Shown one piece after another: positions 20,897 through 31,405 of a stretch of 64,000 bases of DNA. The stretch spans positions 587,692 through 651,691 of the forward strand of contig UESW01004554.1 of the NCBI GenBank assembly GCA_900491605.1. The letters are read 5' to 3'. Source of the DNA: Calamus simplicifolius. Lineage: Eukaryota; Streptophyta; Magnoliopsida; Arecales; Arecaceae. Both the position numbers and the translations under genes were made by a program. How positions within the stretch are numbered: position 1 is the first letter of the stretch; each line of letters starts with the position of its first letter. The notes under the pieces were generated by a model, which saw only the letters and a program-made list of their open reading frames with translations, was not told where the DNA came from and did no database searches.

Positions 20897-22941
20897 GGCC
20901 ATGGGTAGTAGCATAAAAATAAATTTTGAGAAGTTTGATGAGAAAGAAAGTTTTTTCATGTGAAAAGTTTGGATAGAAGACCTTCTTGTGTAGCAAGGTT
21001 TAGATCTGGCTTTGAAGAAAAGGCCAGATGGGATGATAGATAGATAGTAGATGTTGTTGGAGAAGAAAGTATATTCAGCGATCAGAGAATGTCTAGCAGA
21101 TTCAGCCCTTTATTTAGTGCTAGAGAAAAAGACCCCAAAGGAACTTTGGACGAAGTTGCACACCTTCTACATGGGAAAGAACATGTACAATAAATTGATA
21201 TTAAAGAAATGCCTTTCAGCCTTCGGATAGCAGAAGATAGAGATGTGATGGCCCACATCCAAGTGTTTGATCAGATAAACAATGAATTGCTGAATATCGG
21301 GGTCAAGATGGAGAAGAAAGATAAGGCACTTCTACTATTATATTCATTGCCCACATTATATGACTCATTTGTCACGATGCTGCTCTATGGGAAGGAGATA
21401 TTGTTTTATGAAGATATTATCTTGGTGCTTCGAACAAATGAGTAGAGAAAGAAGATGACCAAGGAAGCTATTCCCTAGGAGGGTCTATTAGTTAGATAAA
21501 GGTCAGGTAGAGACAGGGATAGAAGCAGACATAGGGGATGGTTAAAATTTATAAAAGGCAAGAGAGAGGCTAAGTGCTACAAGTATGGTAAGTAGGACAT
21601 TTCAAGAGGGACTATCCTAAATAAAAAAATCAGAAAGAAAAAAGGAAGGATCTGAATCTGTAAATATAGTTGCAGACTAGGTGGTGGAGGATGATCTTTT
21701 AGTAGTATCAAATGGTGATAGGCACAACACAAAGATGTGAATCTTGAATTTAGCTTGTTCTCATCATTACACTCCCAATTGGTCGTTGTTCAGCACTTAC
21801 ATAGAGGTTGATGAGGGCAGTGTGACTCTTGGAGATGATCATCCTTGCAAGATGGCAGGGATTGGCATAGTGAGGGTGAAGATGTTTGATGACATGGTAC
21901 ACACTCTTACCAATATGAAATATATCATAGAACTCAAGAAGAATTTGGTGGCACTGGGGTATCTGGAGTAGATAGGATACAGCTTTAGCAGTCATTCAAG
22001 AGTGAAGTTATAAACATCTTCAATGGAGCTATGGTGGTGATGAGAGAGAGAAGGCTGGAGAATAACCTATACAGGTTGGAGGGCTCTATGGTGACTGAAA
22101 GATATCTAAGATAGCAACTATAAAACAGAATTCTCAGGATGTATACAGGATATGGCATTATCGCCTAGGCCATATAGGAGATAGGGGGATGAAGAACTGA
22201 GCAAGAGGGGGCTGCTTCTAGACCTAAGTGATAGATTCATGGAGATCTATGAGCTATGTTAGATAGGGAACCAAAGGAGAGTGCAGTTTTCAATCAGCAC
22301 AGCTAAGAGTATAGAACCCCTTGAGCTACTACACATAGATGTTTGGGGATTAGCCCCAATTTTTGTAAGGAATGGGCTAGATACTTCTTAACCCTGATAT
22401 ATGATTTCTCAAGGAAGCTGTGGATGTACTTCATGAAGGAGAAATTAGAAGTCTTCACTAAGTTTAGAATTGGAAGGCTAAGGTAGAGAAGGAGTAGGGT
22501 AGGAGTGTGAAGTGTCTGAGGTTAGATAATGGCAGAGAATACACTAGTAGAGAGTTCTTGAGTATTTTTGAGAAGTGGGGTATCAAAAGATACTTCTCGA
22601 TGATGAAAACTCATCAACAGAATGAGATGGCTGAGAGGATGAATAGAACATTATTGAAAAAAGCAAGATGCTTGAGACTGCAAGCAGGGCTTCCAAGATA
22701 TTCTGGGTTGATGCAGTAGATGCAGCAAGCTACTTGGTCAATCGATCACTACACACCAGGTTGGATGGAGGTATTCTAGAGGATATGTGGTATGGAGGAA
22801 AGACAAGCCTGAATCATCTGAGGGTGTTTGGATGCATAGTATATGTGCATGTTATGTTGGTGCTGAGGAGCGGAGCAAGCTGGATGCTAAATCAAAGAAG
22901 ATGATGTTTCTAAGCTACCCATGTGGAATCAAGGGGTATTG
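20897..22941 (+). pseudogene. Copia gag, protease and integrase, degraded
   Basis: Gag begins near 20897 (MAMGSSIKINFEKFDEKESF) and, across stops, includes KKTPKELWTKLHTFYMGKNM and VKMEKKDKALLLLYSLPTLY (21209-21445). A damaged zinc knuckle is near 21570. The protease frame 21744-21971 begins ILNLACSHHYTPN, where family members normally have a catalytic Asp and Ser; both are replaced. It ends in a typical KYIIELKKNLVALG. The integrase shows WHYRLGHIGDRGM (22155), then CLRLDNGREYTSREF (22507) and HQQNEMAERMNRTLL, then FWVDAVDAASYLVNRS (22696) and HLRVFGCIVYVHV. The frame runs KGY up to 22941, where a CACTA transposon interrupts it. Stops are numerous. Confidence 0.85.
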
Positions 22942-23117
22942 CACTACCAAAAATTAATCTTTAAGCGAGGGAAAAAATTCTTTAATGAAAGTCAAAAATT
23001 CCTTGGTCAGAAATCCCTTAGTAATTACTGAGGGATCTAAAACTTTCAGCAAGGGAGTTTTCTTTGGATTCATCGAGGAAATTTTTTTTGCTAAAAATTA
23101 GCTAACGACCAACTGAT

Positions 23118-23390
23118 TATGAAAAGAGCACCTTACCATTGCACTAATCTAATCATTAGCAACAAAGGGTAAAAGCCCAAGATATTTCTCTCCCAAGATA
23201 TTTCTCCAGCAAGGAGATCCCACTATTCAACCACTTAATAAAGGCATGGAAGCGGTGGTTTGAACCTGTGACCAAAGGGTTCAAAGGCTAGCCCCTTATC
23301 GTTGCGCTAATCTGATCGTTGGCAACAAAGGGTGTAAGCTCAAGATATTTCTCCAGCGAGGAGATCCCATTGTTTAGCCGCAATAATTAT
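23118..23390 (-). repeat. tRNA-like module, two tandem copies
   Basis: Copies at about 23118-23236 and 23244-23385 each carry cc(c)ttatc/accattgc gctaatctgatcgtt and end aagatatttctccagc(a/g)aggagatccca. The second copy keeps a clear B-box-like ggttcaaacc and an A-box-like tagcgcaacgataag on the minus strand. The same module is in the host copia's LTR at 20607-20757. Confidence 0.5.
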
Positions 23391-23597
23391 ATGCTAGGAG
23401 ATGAAAAGAAGGCAACAACCCAAGTCCATCTTTTTATTTTTTAATATTTTTATTTATTTATTTTTGTATTTTTTAATATTTTTAGTGACCCTATCTTTAG
23501 TGTATTTTTTCTTTTATTTTTTTATATTTTTTAATGATAACTAAATTTGACATGGATTACTTAGATCATCATAAGTAGGGTTGGATAGGGTCCAAGT

Positions 23598-24347
23598 AGG
23601 TTGCAAATATTGGATTGACCCATGACCTGAACCAACCCAACCCAACTCGAGCAAGTGATGATGGCGGGGGATGGGAAGACGATGATAACGTTGAGGAGCT
23701 CCGATGGGGAGGAGTTTGACGTTGAGAAGGCAGCGGTGAAGCAGTCAGTAATGATCAAGAATATGATCAAGGATGGATGCTCTAAGGGTGGGATCCTCCT
23801 CTTAAACATCACCGATAAGGTCCTTGCCAAGATCCTCAAGTACTGCAAGAAGCATGCTAACTTAGCAGAGGCAAGCCCTTCGACCACGATGGCAGGGCCA
23901 CCACCAAGGAGGACATGGCTCCGTGGGATGCCGACTATATCAACAATGAGTAGGATGTCCTCTATATCATGTAGGATATAGAGGTTTAATGATATGTAAA
24001 AAAATAAATAAGATTTTTATTGTTATTTCTAGAGAAAAGAGGTCTTGAATATTAGATGAATTTAATTTAACAAGAGATAGAATAAGAATGATTTGATGGC
24101 TACAACCCATGACTCGACCTGACTCAAAAACTGGATTTGAATCGGATCCATATTTTATGGATTGGGACTGGGTTATACATAGACCTAACCTAACCTGAAT
24201 GGCCCATTGGGTCAAGAAATTTGATCATGGATTTGACCCAATTTTTTATTAGATTGGGTTCGGGTTCAATATCAAGACCCGATCAAGGAATCGAGTCAGG
24301 TTAGGATCAAGCATAACCTAGTCAGATCCTATACATTTGCAACCCTA
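23598..24347 (+). mobile_element. MULE-like unit (Pack-MULE candidate)
   Basis: A perfect 9-bp direct repeat ggtccaagt (23589-23597 and 24348-24356) flanks a 750-bp unit. Its ends are inverted: aggttgcaaat at the left, and tagggttgcaaat as the complement of the right end. A 9-bp duplication is the hallmark of Mutator-like elements. The inverted termini are short (about 20 bases with mismatches), so a different transposon class cannot be excluded. Its content is a SKP1-like fragment. Confidence 0.55.
23655..23981 (+). pseudogene. SKP1-like gene fragment, captured and broken
   Basis: The frame from 23655 encodes MITLRSSDGEEFDVEKAAV (about residues 9-28). It continues with IKNMIKDGCSKGGILLLNIT and VLAKILKYCKKHANLAEAS, which is the N-terminal BTB/POZ-like half of a plant SKP1 (ASK/OSK) protein. 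SKP1 links F-box proteins to cullin 1 in SCF ubiquitin ligases. At about 23878 the frame shifts: the SKP1-typical APWDADYIN piece is found in another frame, followed by a stop at about 23941. The C-terminal half that binds F-box proteins (ending WAFE in normal SKP1) is absent. There is no intron in the part present. It is a transposon-captured pseudogene fragment, not a working SKP1. Confidence 0.8.
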
Positions 24348-25276
24348 GGTCCAAGTGTGAGATTCGCCACATCAAGATAGTTGTTAGGCCATCCAAAGAT
24401 TTAGAGCTCCTATCCTTTCATTCTCTAATTATTTATTTGTATATGTATATATATATATATATATATAATTGGGAGGCATTCAAGAGGCATGTTCCAAGCA
24501 TGTGGCGAGCTCTGTGCTTGTTAAACAGTGCTTTGTGGTGCACTTTTAGTTGCTGATTGAATAGTGTTATTTGTTGGTTCAATAATAGCATATGATATGT
24601 TATGTGCTAGTTCGACGGAGCTCATCTATATAAGGTAAGTCATTTGCGAATTGCTTACTTCTGCTCATTCGTTGGAAGGGTGGGGAGGTGGTGTGGACTG
24701 AAGGAAGAGGTAAAATGGTTTATTTTAGTTAGAGAGAGAGTGGTGTTTGATAAGATTTGAACCAGTTAGAGAGAAGAAGGGATGAAGGAATTTTTTGATT
24801 TAATTAATGGTATCAAAAGTTAGTACATAATATTAATTTTACCTATGACTTTTATTTTTATGCTAGTGAGAGAATCTGTAAATGACATATGCTTGGCATA
24901 AGATTTTAAAATCACTAAGGGATTTCTAAGAAAAAATCCCTCTTTGATATCATTTTTTTTGTTTTTAAAAATATCTTACCAGCACCAAAAGATTTATCCC
25001 TTAGTAAATCTTTAAGGGATCGAACTTTCTTGTAAATTTCTTGCTAAAAATTATTTAAATAATCATTCACTGATCCCTTGCAGATTATTACGGGATTTCC
25101 AAGGAATTTATCAAGGAAAATTATCCCTAGCAAATCCCTTAGAGATTCCTTACTGAAACTAGATTTTGAATGTAATTTAAAATTCATTAAAATTCCTTTC
25201 TAATCCCTTGGTAATTTTATGAGGGCATATCCCTTAGTGATATGCCTTGGTGAAAGGCTGATTTCTGATAGTGTTG

Positions 25277-25863
25277 GCTATGGAACCCCTTGAAGAAGAA
25301 GGTTATTATCTGAGGGATGTGACCTTCGATAAGAGCTCGATCCTCTAGAGAAGAGATGATACAGATGCACAGCAGGAGCTGCAAGAGGTGAAACAAGGCA
25401 ACCTAGTCGGATGACCTCCTACATAATTATGCCATTTGTTAGTAGATCAGAAGGATTTGGGATTTAAGTAGAGAGGACTGACAAAGGGGTCAGAAGCCAG
25501 GGAGTTCAGTAGGATACAGCTGGGTAGGAAACTGATACTGGGATAGCACTACATAAGCTCAGGAGGAATATGCGACCATCAGTTCGATACGGCTTCGAGG
25601 ATTCGGTGTCATATACCCTGATGACAATGAATGAAGACCCTTATATCTATGAGGAGATTGTGGAAAGCCAGAATAACCATGGCAGAGATAGGTGGGTCCA
25701 AGTAGAGGAGATGCAGTCTCTCTACAAGAACGACATGTGGCAGTTGGTCCAGTTGCCACAAGGATAGAAAGCCATTGGTTGCAAATGGGTTTATCAGCAT
25801 ATGGAAGGGCCTTTAGAGTAAGGGAGCATCAGATATAAGGCAAGACTAGTGGCCAAAGGATAC
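25277..25863 (+). pseudogene. Copia integrase end and RT start, cut off
   Basis: After the CACTA, the copia pol resumes with EGYYLRDVTFDKSSIL. The integrase-RT linker follows with stops. The frame 25570-25767 holds RYGFEDSVSYTLMTMNEDPY and MQSLYKNDMWQLVQLPQG. The RT entry motif CKWVYQ and ARLVAKGY then appear before homology ends at 25863, where the Sirevirus LTR begins. The remaining RT and RNase H are not found to the right of the Sirevirus block. Confidence 0.85.
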
Positions 25864-27386
25864 TGTTAGCCCAAATGGCAACCCAAGAGGGGAGGGGGGT
25901 GAATTGGGTTGTTAAAAAATTTTAGCACTTAAAAATAATTTCTCAAAGTGATAGTGCACAAGGATATATACAATAGATGTAGTGCTAATAATGCAAAGCA
26001 GAGTATGAAAGATAGAATAGAGAGAAAGAGAGACAGGCATGACAAACACGAGAAATTGATAGTGGTTCGATGTTAGCTACACCTACATCCACTCCCAAGG
26101 AACTCTTAGATCCACACTATAATCACCCTGATTACAACAGAGTTACTTTTAAGCTCACAACTCAAACTTATTATTTTACAATGGGATCACAACGAATCTA
26201 CCCGGTTTTCATAGGATCACCAGCATAAAACCTATCCCAAGCTTTCTAGCTTGAACAAGGCTGATCTGCCTCCCTTGATTCAATCCCCTGATTGAGTCAA
26301 TCAATAAGAATAATAAAAAAAATAGTTACAACAAAAATAAAGCTCCTCAAATAAGCAAATAAGATAATATAATCAAAATAGAAATAGAAGAGCCTAATTT
26401 AGAAGATTTCTAAAGTTAGGCTTTTCTTCTTTTCCTTTATTCCTCTCACATGATCTTCCTCAAGATAGGATTGAAGCTTTTTGAAGAAACATTGAGGTAA
26501 AGGCTCTTGAAGAACTAGGGCTCTTTTCTTCTTCTTTTGATTTGATAGAAATTCTTCAAAGTTGGCTTTTGAATTCTTTGGATTTTTCTAAACTCAGTTT
26601 CGAACAAAAGGATTTTGGATTTGAACTTTGTCTTTTTAATTTTTCACTTCTATTCTCTCTCTTTTTCATCATCTCAAAATGGTCGGATGGCTTCCCTTTT
26701 ATAATCTCCTCTAAATTTACTTTTAGATAAAAACTAGCCATTAAAAGTACTTGAGGTGTTTTGCATGAAAGAGGAAGTAGCCGTTGAAATCCATTAGAGA
26801 AAAGTTAACTATTAGAGTCGTCTCTGACACTTCTGAAATTAACCTCTGACAGGTTAGAGTTGGCTCTAACAAGACCTGGAGTCGGCTCTAACTCGGGATG
26901 TTCGAAATAGAAACTTTTGCTCATCGCGGAGTCGGCTCTGGCCTTTCAAGGGGTCGATACTTCTCGTGCAGGAGTCGGCTCTAGTGAATGAGGGAGTCGG
27001 CTCTAATAAACCTCTGAAAAATACAATTTATGTATAACTATTAAAATTGGCTCTAATTCTTTGCAGGAGTTGGCCCTAATTGGATGCATAAATGACACTC
27101 TCTATCTTTCGATTAGAGTCGGCTCTAATCTCTGCAGGAGTCGGCTTTAATCCGTGCCAAAAGTGCCAAACTATTTCAATACGCTCCAAAGTCGGCTCTA
27201 ATACTTTTAGAGTCAGCTCTAATTACTGAAACTTAACACTTGACATAAGACATAGATTCAAACTTAATTTTTCTTGGATTTTGATTAAATAAACATTTAA
27301 ATTCCTGAAACATTTAATCAAAATCATTAGTAACATAAGAAGTATACTCATGTGGTTTTTGTTATTCAAAATCATTAATTGGATCA
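25864..27386 (-). repeat. Sirevirus-like LTR A (3' LTR in sense)
   Basis: In sense it starts TGATCCAATTAATG directly after a purine tract (27387-27405) and ends GGGCTAACA. It inserts into the copia RT just after ARLVAKGY. Positions 26812-27225 carry about 12 scattered copies of an agagtcggctctaa-type near-palindrome. The open frame 26542-26730 has a counterpart in LTR B but is not conserved as a gene. Confidence 0.85.
26812..27225. repeat. Clustered AGAGTCGGCTCT near-palindromes in LTR A
   Basis: About twelve copies of a 12-14 bp word (gagtcggctctaa, gagttggctctaa, gagtcagctctaa and variants) lie at irregular spacings of 15-60 bp. AGAGTCGGCTCT is nearly its own complement. The same cluster is in LTR B (35575-35900), and single copies lie near the env-like start (29590, 50005). 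Sirevirus LTRs in other plants are known for conserved palindromic motif clusters. Confidence 0.8.
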
Positions 27387-28001
27387 ATAATCTTTCTCTT
27401 TTTTATGATGACAAAAACACTAAGTATATACATATTTAATTGATGCATAAACTTTAACTTAGATAACTTTTCAATTAGAATGATAGTAAACAGAAATTCA
27501 ATAACTTCATTCCAAATATTTAGCTCAACTATTCCATAAATTTAAAATTTTATCCAATGATTTATCCAATTTAAATTAATCAATTTTAATTATCAATTCA
27601 AATTATTCAAATTAGATAAGCTTCCTCTGAGTAATTGCTCTCCCTATGCATGTGCATATACAACTCTCTCCCTTTTTATCATCAACAAAAAATTTAGGAA
27701 GCATAGGATAGTCCTTGCTCAGGATGAGATACAAATTATTCAATTTAGAATCAAGCATCACAGAATGTCATAAGAGTGTAAACATTCAAAAAGATCAAAG
27801 GAATTTCATTAGTTGAAATACAATATTTCATACATTTCCATTGATTACAAAAGATCAAGTACAAGTCAAGTGAAATACAAACTTAGTATACAACAAATAC
27901 AAAGGAACAACATGACACAACTTTTAGTTGAAATCCTAATACAAGCTAGGATTACTATAAGTTTCTAACTATAGATATCTAAAAATAAACTAAGATAAAT
28001 T

Positions 28002-28040
28002 GATTGGTTGGTTGGATTGGATTGGATTGGATTGGCTGGA
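28002..28040. repeat. (GGATT)n short tandem repeat
   Basis: ggttggttggattggatt-type pentamers lie just 3' of the env-like ORF. A matching block lies at 36676-36715 in the second unit. Confidence 0.85.
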
Positions 28041-28104
28041 TTAACAGGAAAGGAAGGGAGACATCACTTCAAAACTTTAAAAGTCTCTTCAATTCTGCCA
28101 AGAT

Positions 28105-29486
28105 CTATCCCATTTCATTCTTCTGAGTTTTTAAAAATTCATTCAATAATTTCTCAACTATGGAAGCAGCTACATCAATTCTTCCTTGAAGCTCTGCATT
28201 ACATTTAGAGTAAATATCTGAATCATCACCAATACCTCTGATTTTATCAAAAATAATTTGTAATTCTGATTTTAGACTGTCAGCATAAGTATTGATTGAT
28301 TTTTCAATTTTTTCTACCTTTTCTTTCAAAACGTAAACTAGCTGCTTTATACCCAGAAGCTGATTTCTAAAACTTTCATTAATCCTCTCTTCTTGCTCAG
28401 CAAATGTAGCATTGATAATTCCTTTAAATTGTTCAAGTTGCTCAGTAGAAAAAGTAGAGAAGCATCCAGAAGATGTTGTCGATGGTGGAGCTAATGAAGA
28501 ACTTGATTCAGGTGGAGGAATAAATGGTCCAAGAGCAAAGGGTCTAGGTGCATGTGATGAAGGCCCGGGGACCTCCACAATATCATCATCATCCCTGACT
28601 TCTCTGATTGGCTCAGGCACATCACTCTATCTCCTCCTTTGCCATTGATCATTAATCTTTATGAATCCCATGCGGTAAAGAGTGGAAATGTTGTAATAAC
28701 CAGTGTGCCTTAATTTCTTTTATGGCTTATTGTTTAGAATGTTTACCCTTTGGCTCCTGAAAACCAGTGTTAATACCAATCCATAGGATAGGGTGGATCT
28801 CTTCTTTGTGCCAGCCTCAGTCATATATCCGATCATCATTCCAGCCAATTTAATTGGATGTCCATTCAGTACACAATCCATAATTGCTACATTCCTTCCC
28901 AAAACATACTGAAATCTTTTAGTTTTTGGAAACAAAATCCTACTATAAATATTATGTAATAGCCTTAACTCCAAGCTTAATTGATTGGCAATTTTTTAAA
29001 AAATTTAGTGACCTCTCTTCCCAACATTCTTGATAAAGCTTTACATCTATTAGTGGGGTGAGTGGCCGTAAAACCAGCAATAGACATTTTCAAAATATTT
29101 TCTAAAATTTCAGAAGTTATGTGAACTCAGGTACCTATCACATAACTTACCAAACCATCATTTTCTACCAACATTATTGTAAAATTCTCTCACAAGTGTA
29201 GGGTAAGTAGGGACATCTAAGGAACATACTTTCTTCCATCCCATATTTCTTAAGAGTCTCCGAATCTTAAAAACTTAAAGGTCAAGGAAGTAAAAATCTT
29301 CCTTTCTTCCCATTGTGATCGCCTTTCCAGCCAATAAGTCGACGTAAGATGAGGATGGAGATGGAATGGCATTTGGAGTGGAGGAAGAAGAAGTCGACGG
29401 CATGCTCAGAGAGGGCTGCCTCGTCGAACGACGTGCGGATCATCTACCGGTGGTGACGGCGACTCCAATCGATGCTTGGAGGCCAT
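28105..29486 (-). pseudogene. Env-like ORF of the first Sirevirus unit
   Basis: It starts at ATG 29486 and reads, with frame changes, through a Ser/Pro-rich N-terminal part. A central globular region follows, related to the 'putative plant transposon protein' family (RILFPKTKRFQYVLGRNVAI, VLNGHPIKLAGMMIGYMTEA at 28974-28720). A Pro/Ser linker is next (SSHAPRPFALGPFIPPPESS). The C-terminal predicted coiled coil (ERINESFRNQLLGIKQLVYV, LKEKVEKIEKSINT) ends at the stop near 28105. The last 171 codons (28620-28105) are open. Position downstream of pol and this domain order fit the third ORF of Sireviruses, called env-like although its role is unproven. I see no clear signal peptide. Stops near 28690 and 29050-29390 make it defective. 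Confidence 0.7.
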
Positions 29487-29799
29487 AGAAGATCAAAGGA
29501 GGTTGAGAATCAAGGATTTTTGGCAGTTTGAGAGGAGTGGAGGGGAGTTAGAGCGATTTAGAGTCAATTTGGTTTAGACTCCAATAGAGTCGGCTCCACG
29601 ACAGTTTCAAAGAGAAAATAATAGTTTCAAGGATCTGAAACTTGTCAAGCCATGATCAAACTCTAGATAAATTTTTCTTAAAAATATGGAGAATCAAGGA
29701 ATCAAATATCTAAATGATTTTTCTTAGAAACATAAGAAAGTTTTCAAAAAAATGGATTGAAATCTAGATAATCATTCTTAGGGGTTTCAATTCTATTCC

Positions 29800-31355
29800 A
29801 ATGGATCACAAACACCTAATTCTCCTCTAAGATAACAAAATCTCTCTTCACTTAAGGGTTTTGTAAATATGTCTGCTAATTGTTCTTCAGTACACACATA
29901 ATAAAGATAAACATCATTGTTAGTAACATGTTCTCTAATGAAATGGTGCCTAACTTCTATATGTTTAGTTCTAAAATATTAAATTAGGTTTTTGGTGAGG
30001 TTATTGCACTAGTATTGTCACACCTAATTGAAATTTTATCAAGTGTGATGCCATAATCTTTAAGTTGTCGCTTAATACAAAGGATTTGAGCACAACAACT
30101 TTTAGCTACAACATATTCAGCTTCAACAGTTGATAATGCAACTGAATTTTGCTTTTTGCTAAACCAAGAGATTAAGTTATTGCCTAAGAATTGGAATGCA
30201 CCACTCTTGCTTTTCTTATCTAGTTTACAACTAGCAAAATCAGAATCAGAATATGCAATTAAATCAATTGGTGAGTCTTTAAAATACCATAATCCTACAT
30301 TTTTTATTCCACTTAGATATCTCAAAATTCTTTTTACAGCAATCAAGTGAGATTCTCTAAGATTAGATTGATATCTAGTATATAAATATATAGCAAACAT
30401 GATATTAGGTATATTAGCTGTTAAATAAAGTAGAAAACCAATTATACCTCTATAAAGCTTTTGATATACTTTCTTACCATTTTCATCTTTATCGAGTTTG
30501 CATGAAGGACTTATTGGTGTGCCAAGAGGTTTGATAATTTTTATTCCAAACTTCTTAAGAATTTTCTTTGTATGTTTTATTTGGCTAATAAAAATTTTCT
30601 CTCTTCTTGTTTGATTTGAAGTCCAAGAAAAAAATTTAATTCTCTCATCATGCTTATTTCAAATTCTCCCTGCATTAGCTTAGCAAAATTTTGACAAAGA
30701 AGTTTGTTAGTAGTACCAAATACTATATCATCAACATAAATCTATACCACTAATAAATCCTTTTTTTTTTCAAAATAGAATTTTATCAACATTACCTCTA
30801 AAAAATTATTTTTAATTAAAAATTTACTAAGTCTGTCATACCAAGCTCTAGGTGCCTGTTTTAAACAATAAAGTACTTTGTGTAGTTTAAAAACATGATT
30901 TAAAAATTCATGATCTTTAAAACCAGATGATTGTTCAACATAAACTTTCTTATTTATAAAATTATTTAAAAATATACTTTTTACATCCATCTAAAATAAG
31001 TTAATGTTCATGCAATATGCAAATGCAAGTAATAACCATATGACTTCTAATCTTGCAACGGATGCAAAGGTTTCATCAAAATCGATACCTTCTTCTTGAT
31101 TATATTCCTTTGCAACTAGTCTAGCTTTATTTCTAACAATAATGCATCTTCATCTAACTTATTTCTGAATACCCATTTGGATCCTATAACTGGATAATCT
31201 TTGGGTCTATCAACTAAGGTCCATACCTTATTCCTAGTGAACTGATTCAATTCTTCTTGCATAGCTAACATCCAATAATTATCCTTTTCAGCTTCCTCAA
31301 TTATTTTGGGCTCTATATGAGATACAAATGCAAGATAATTATTGATATTTCTCAT
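29800..31355 (-). pseudogene. Sirevirus RT and RNase H, first unit
   Basis: The RT entry frame 31355-31116 contains NYWMLAMQEELNQFTRNKVW and a GSKWVFRNK motif. 30990-30742 carries MDVKSIFLNNFINKKVYVEQ (first catalytic Asp) and HKVLYCLKQAPRAWYDRLS. The YVDD region falls at about 30740-30720 (VDDIVFG-like) with stops around it. RNase H is the frame 30400-29984: YQSNLRESHLIAVKRILRYL, YSDSDFASCKLDKKSKSG, and STVEAEYVVAKSCCAQILCI, with the catalytic acids visible. It continues to about 29800 with RHHFIREHV and QLADIFTKPL. Several stops and frameshifts break it. RNase H is the best-kept part. Confidence 0.85.
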
Positions 31356-31405
31356 GGATGATCTAGTTCTTACACCTTTAGATAGATCACCTATGATTAG
31401 GTCCT

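Larger units (their letters stand above)
22942..25273. mobile_element. Non-autonomous CACTA transposon
   Basis: It starts CACTACCAAAAATTA and ends with the complement of CACTATCAGAAATCA. It is flanked by ttg on both sides (22939-22941, 25274-25276), the 3-bp duplication expected for CACTA. Removing the element and one ttg rejoins the copia integrase frame as KGYWLWNP, which proves the insertion. Repeated aagggatt/tcccttagtaa words crowd both subterminal zones (22960-23080 and 24900-25260), as is usual for CACTA transposase binding. No transposase was seen. The 2.3 kb element carries two tRNA-like modules and a MULE-like unit with an SKP1 fragment. Confidence 0.95.

Noticed and set aside
23118..23390. 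tRNA-like module as a functional tRNA gene
   Set aside because: Only box-like words are visible; no cloverleaf with proper acceptor stem could be drawn, and it is repeated within transposons.
26542..26730. 62-codon frame found in both Sirevirus LTRs
   Set aside because: The similarity is due to the LTR duplication itself; it has no sign of a gene and lies in the LTR.
28105..29486. Env-like ORF as evidence of an infectious virus
   Set aside because: The element is a plant copia retrotransposon with broken gag and pol. The env-like label is historical, and I see no signal peptide or clear fusion features.
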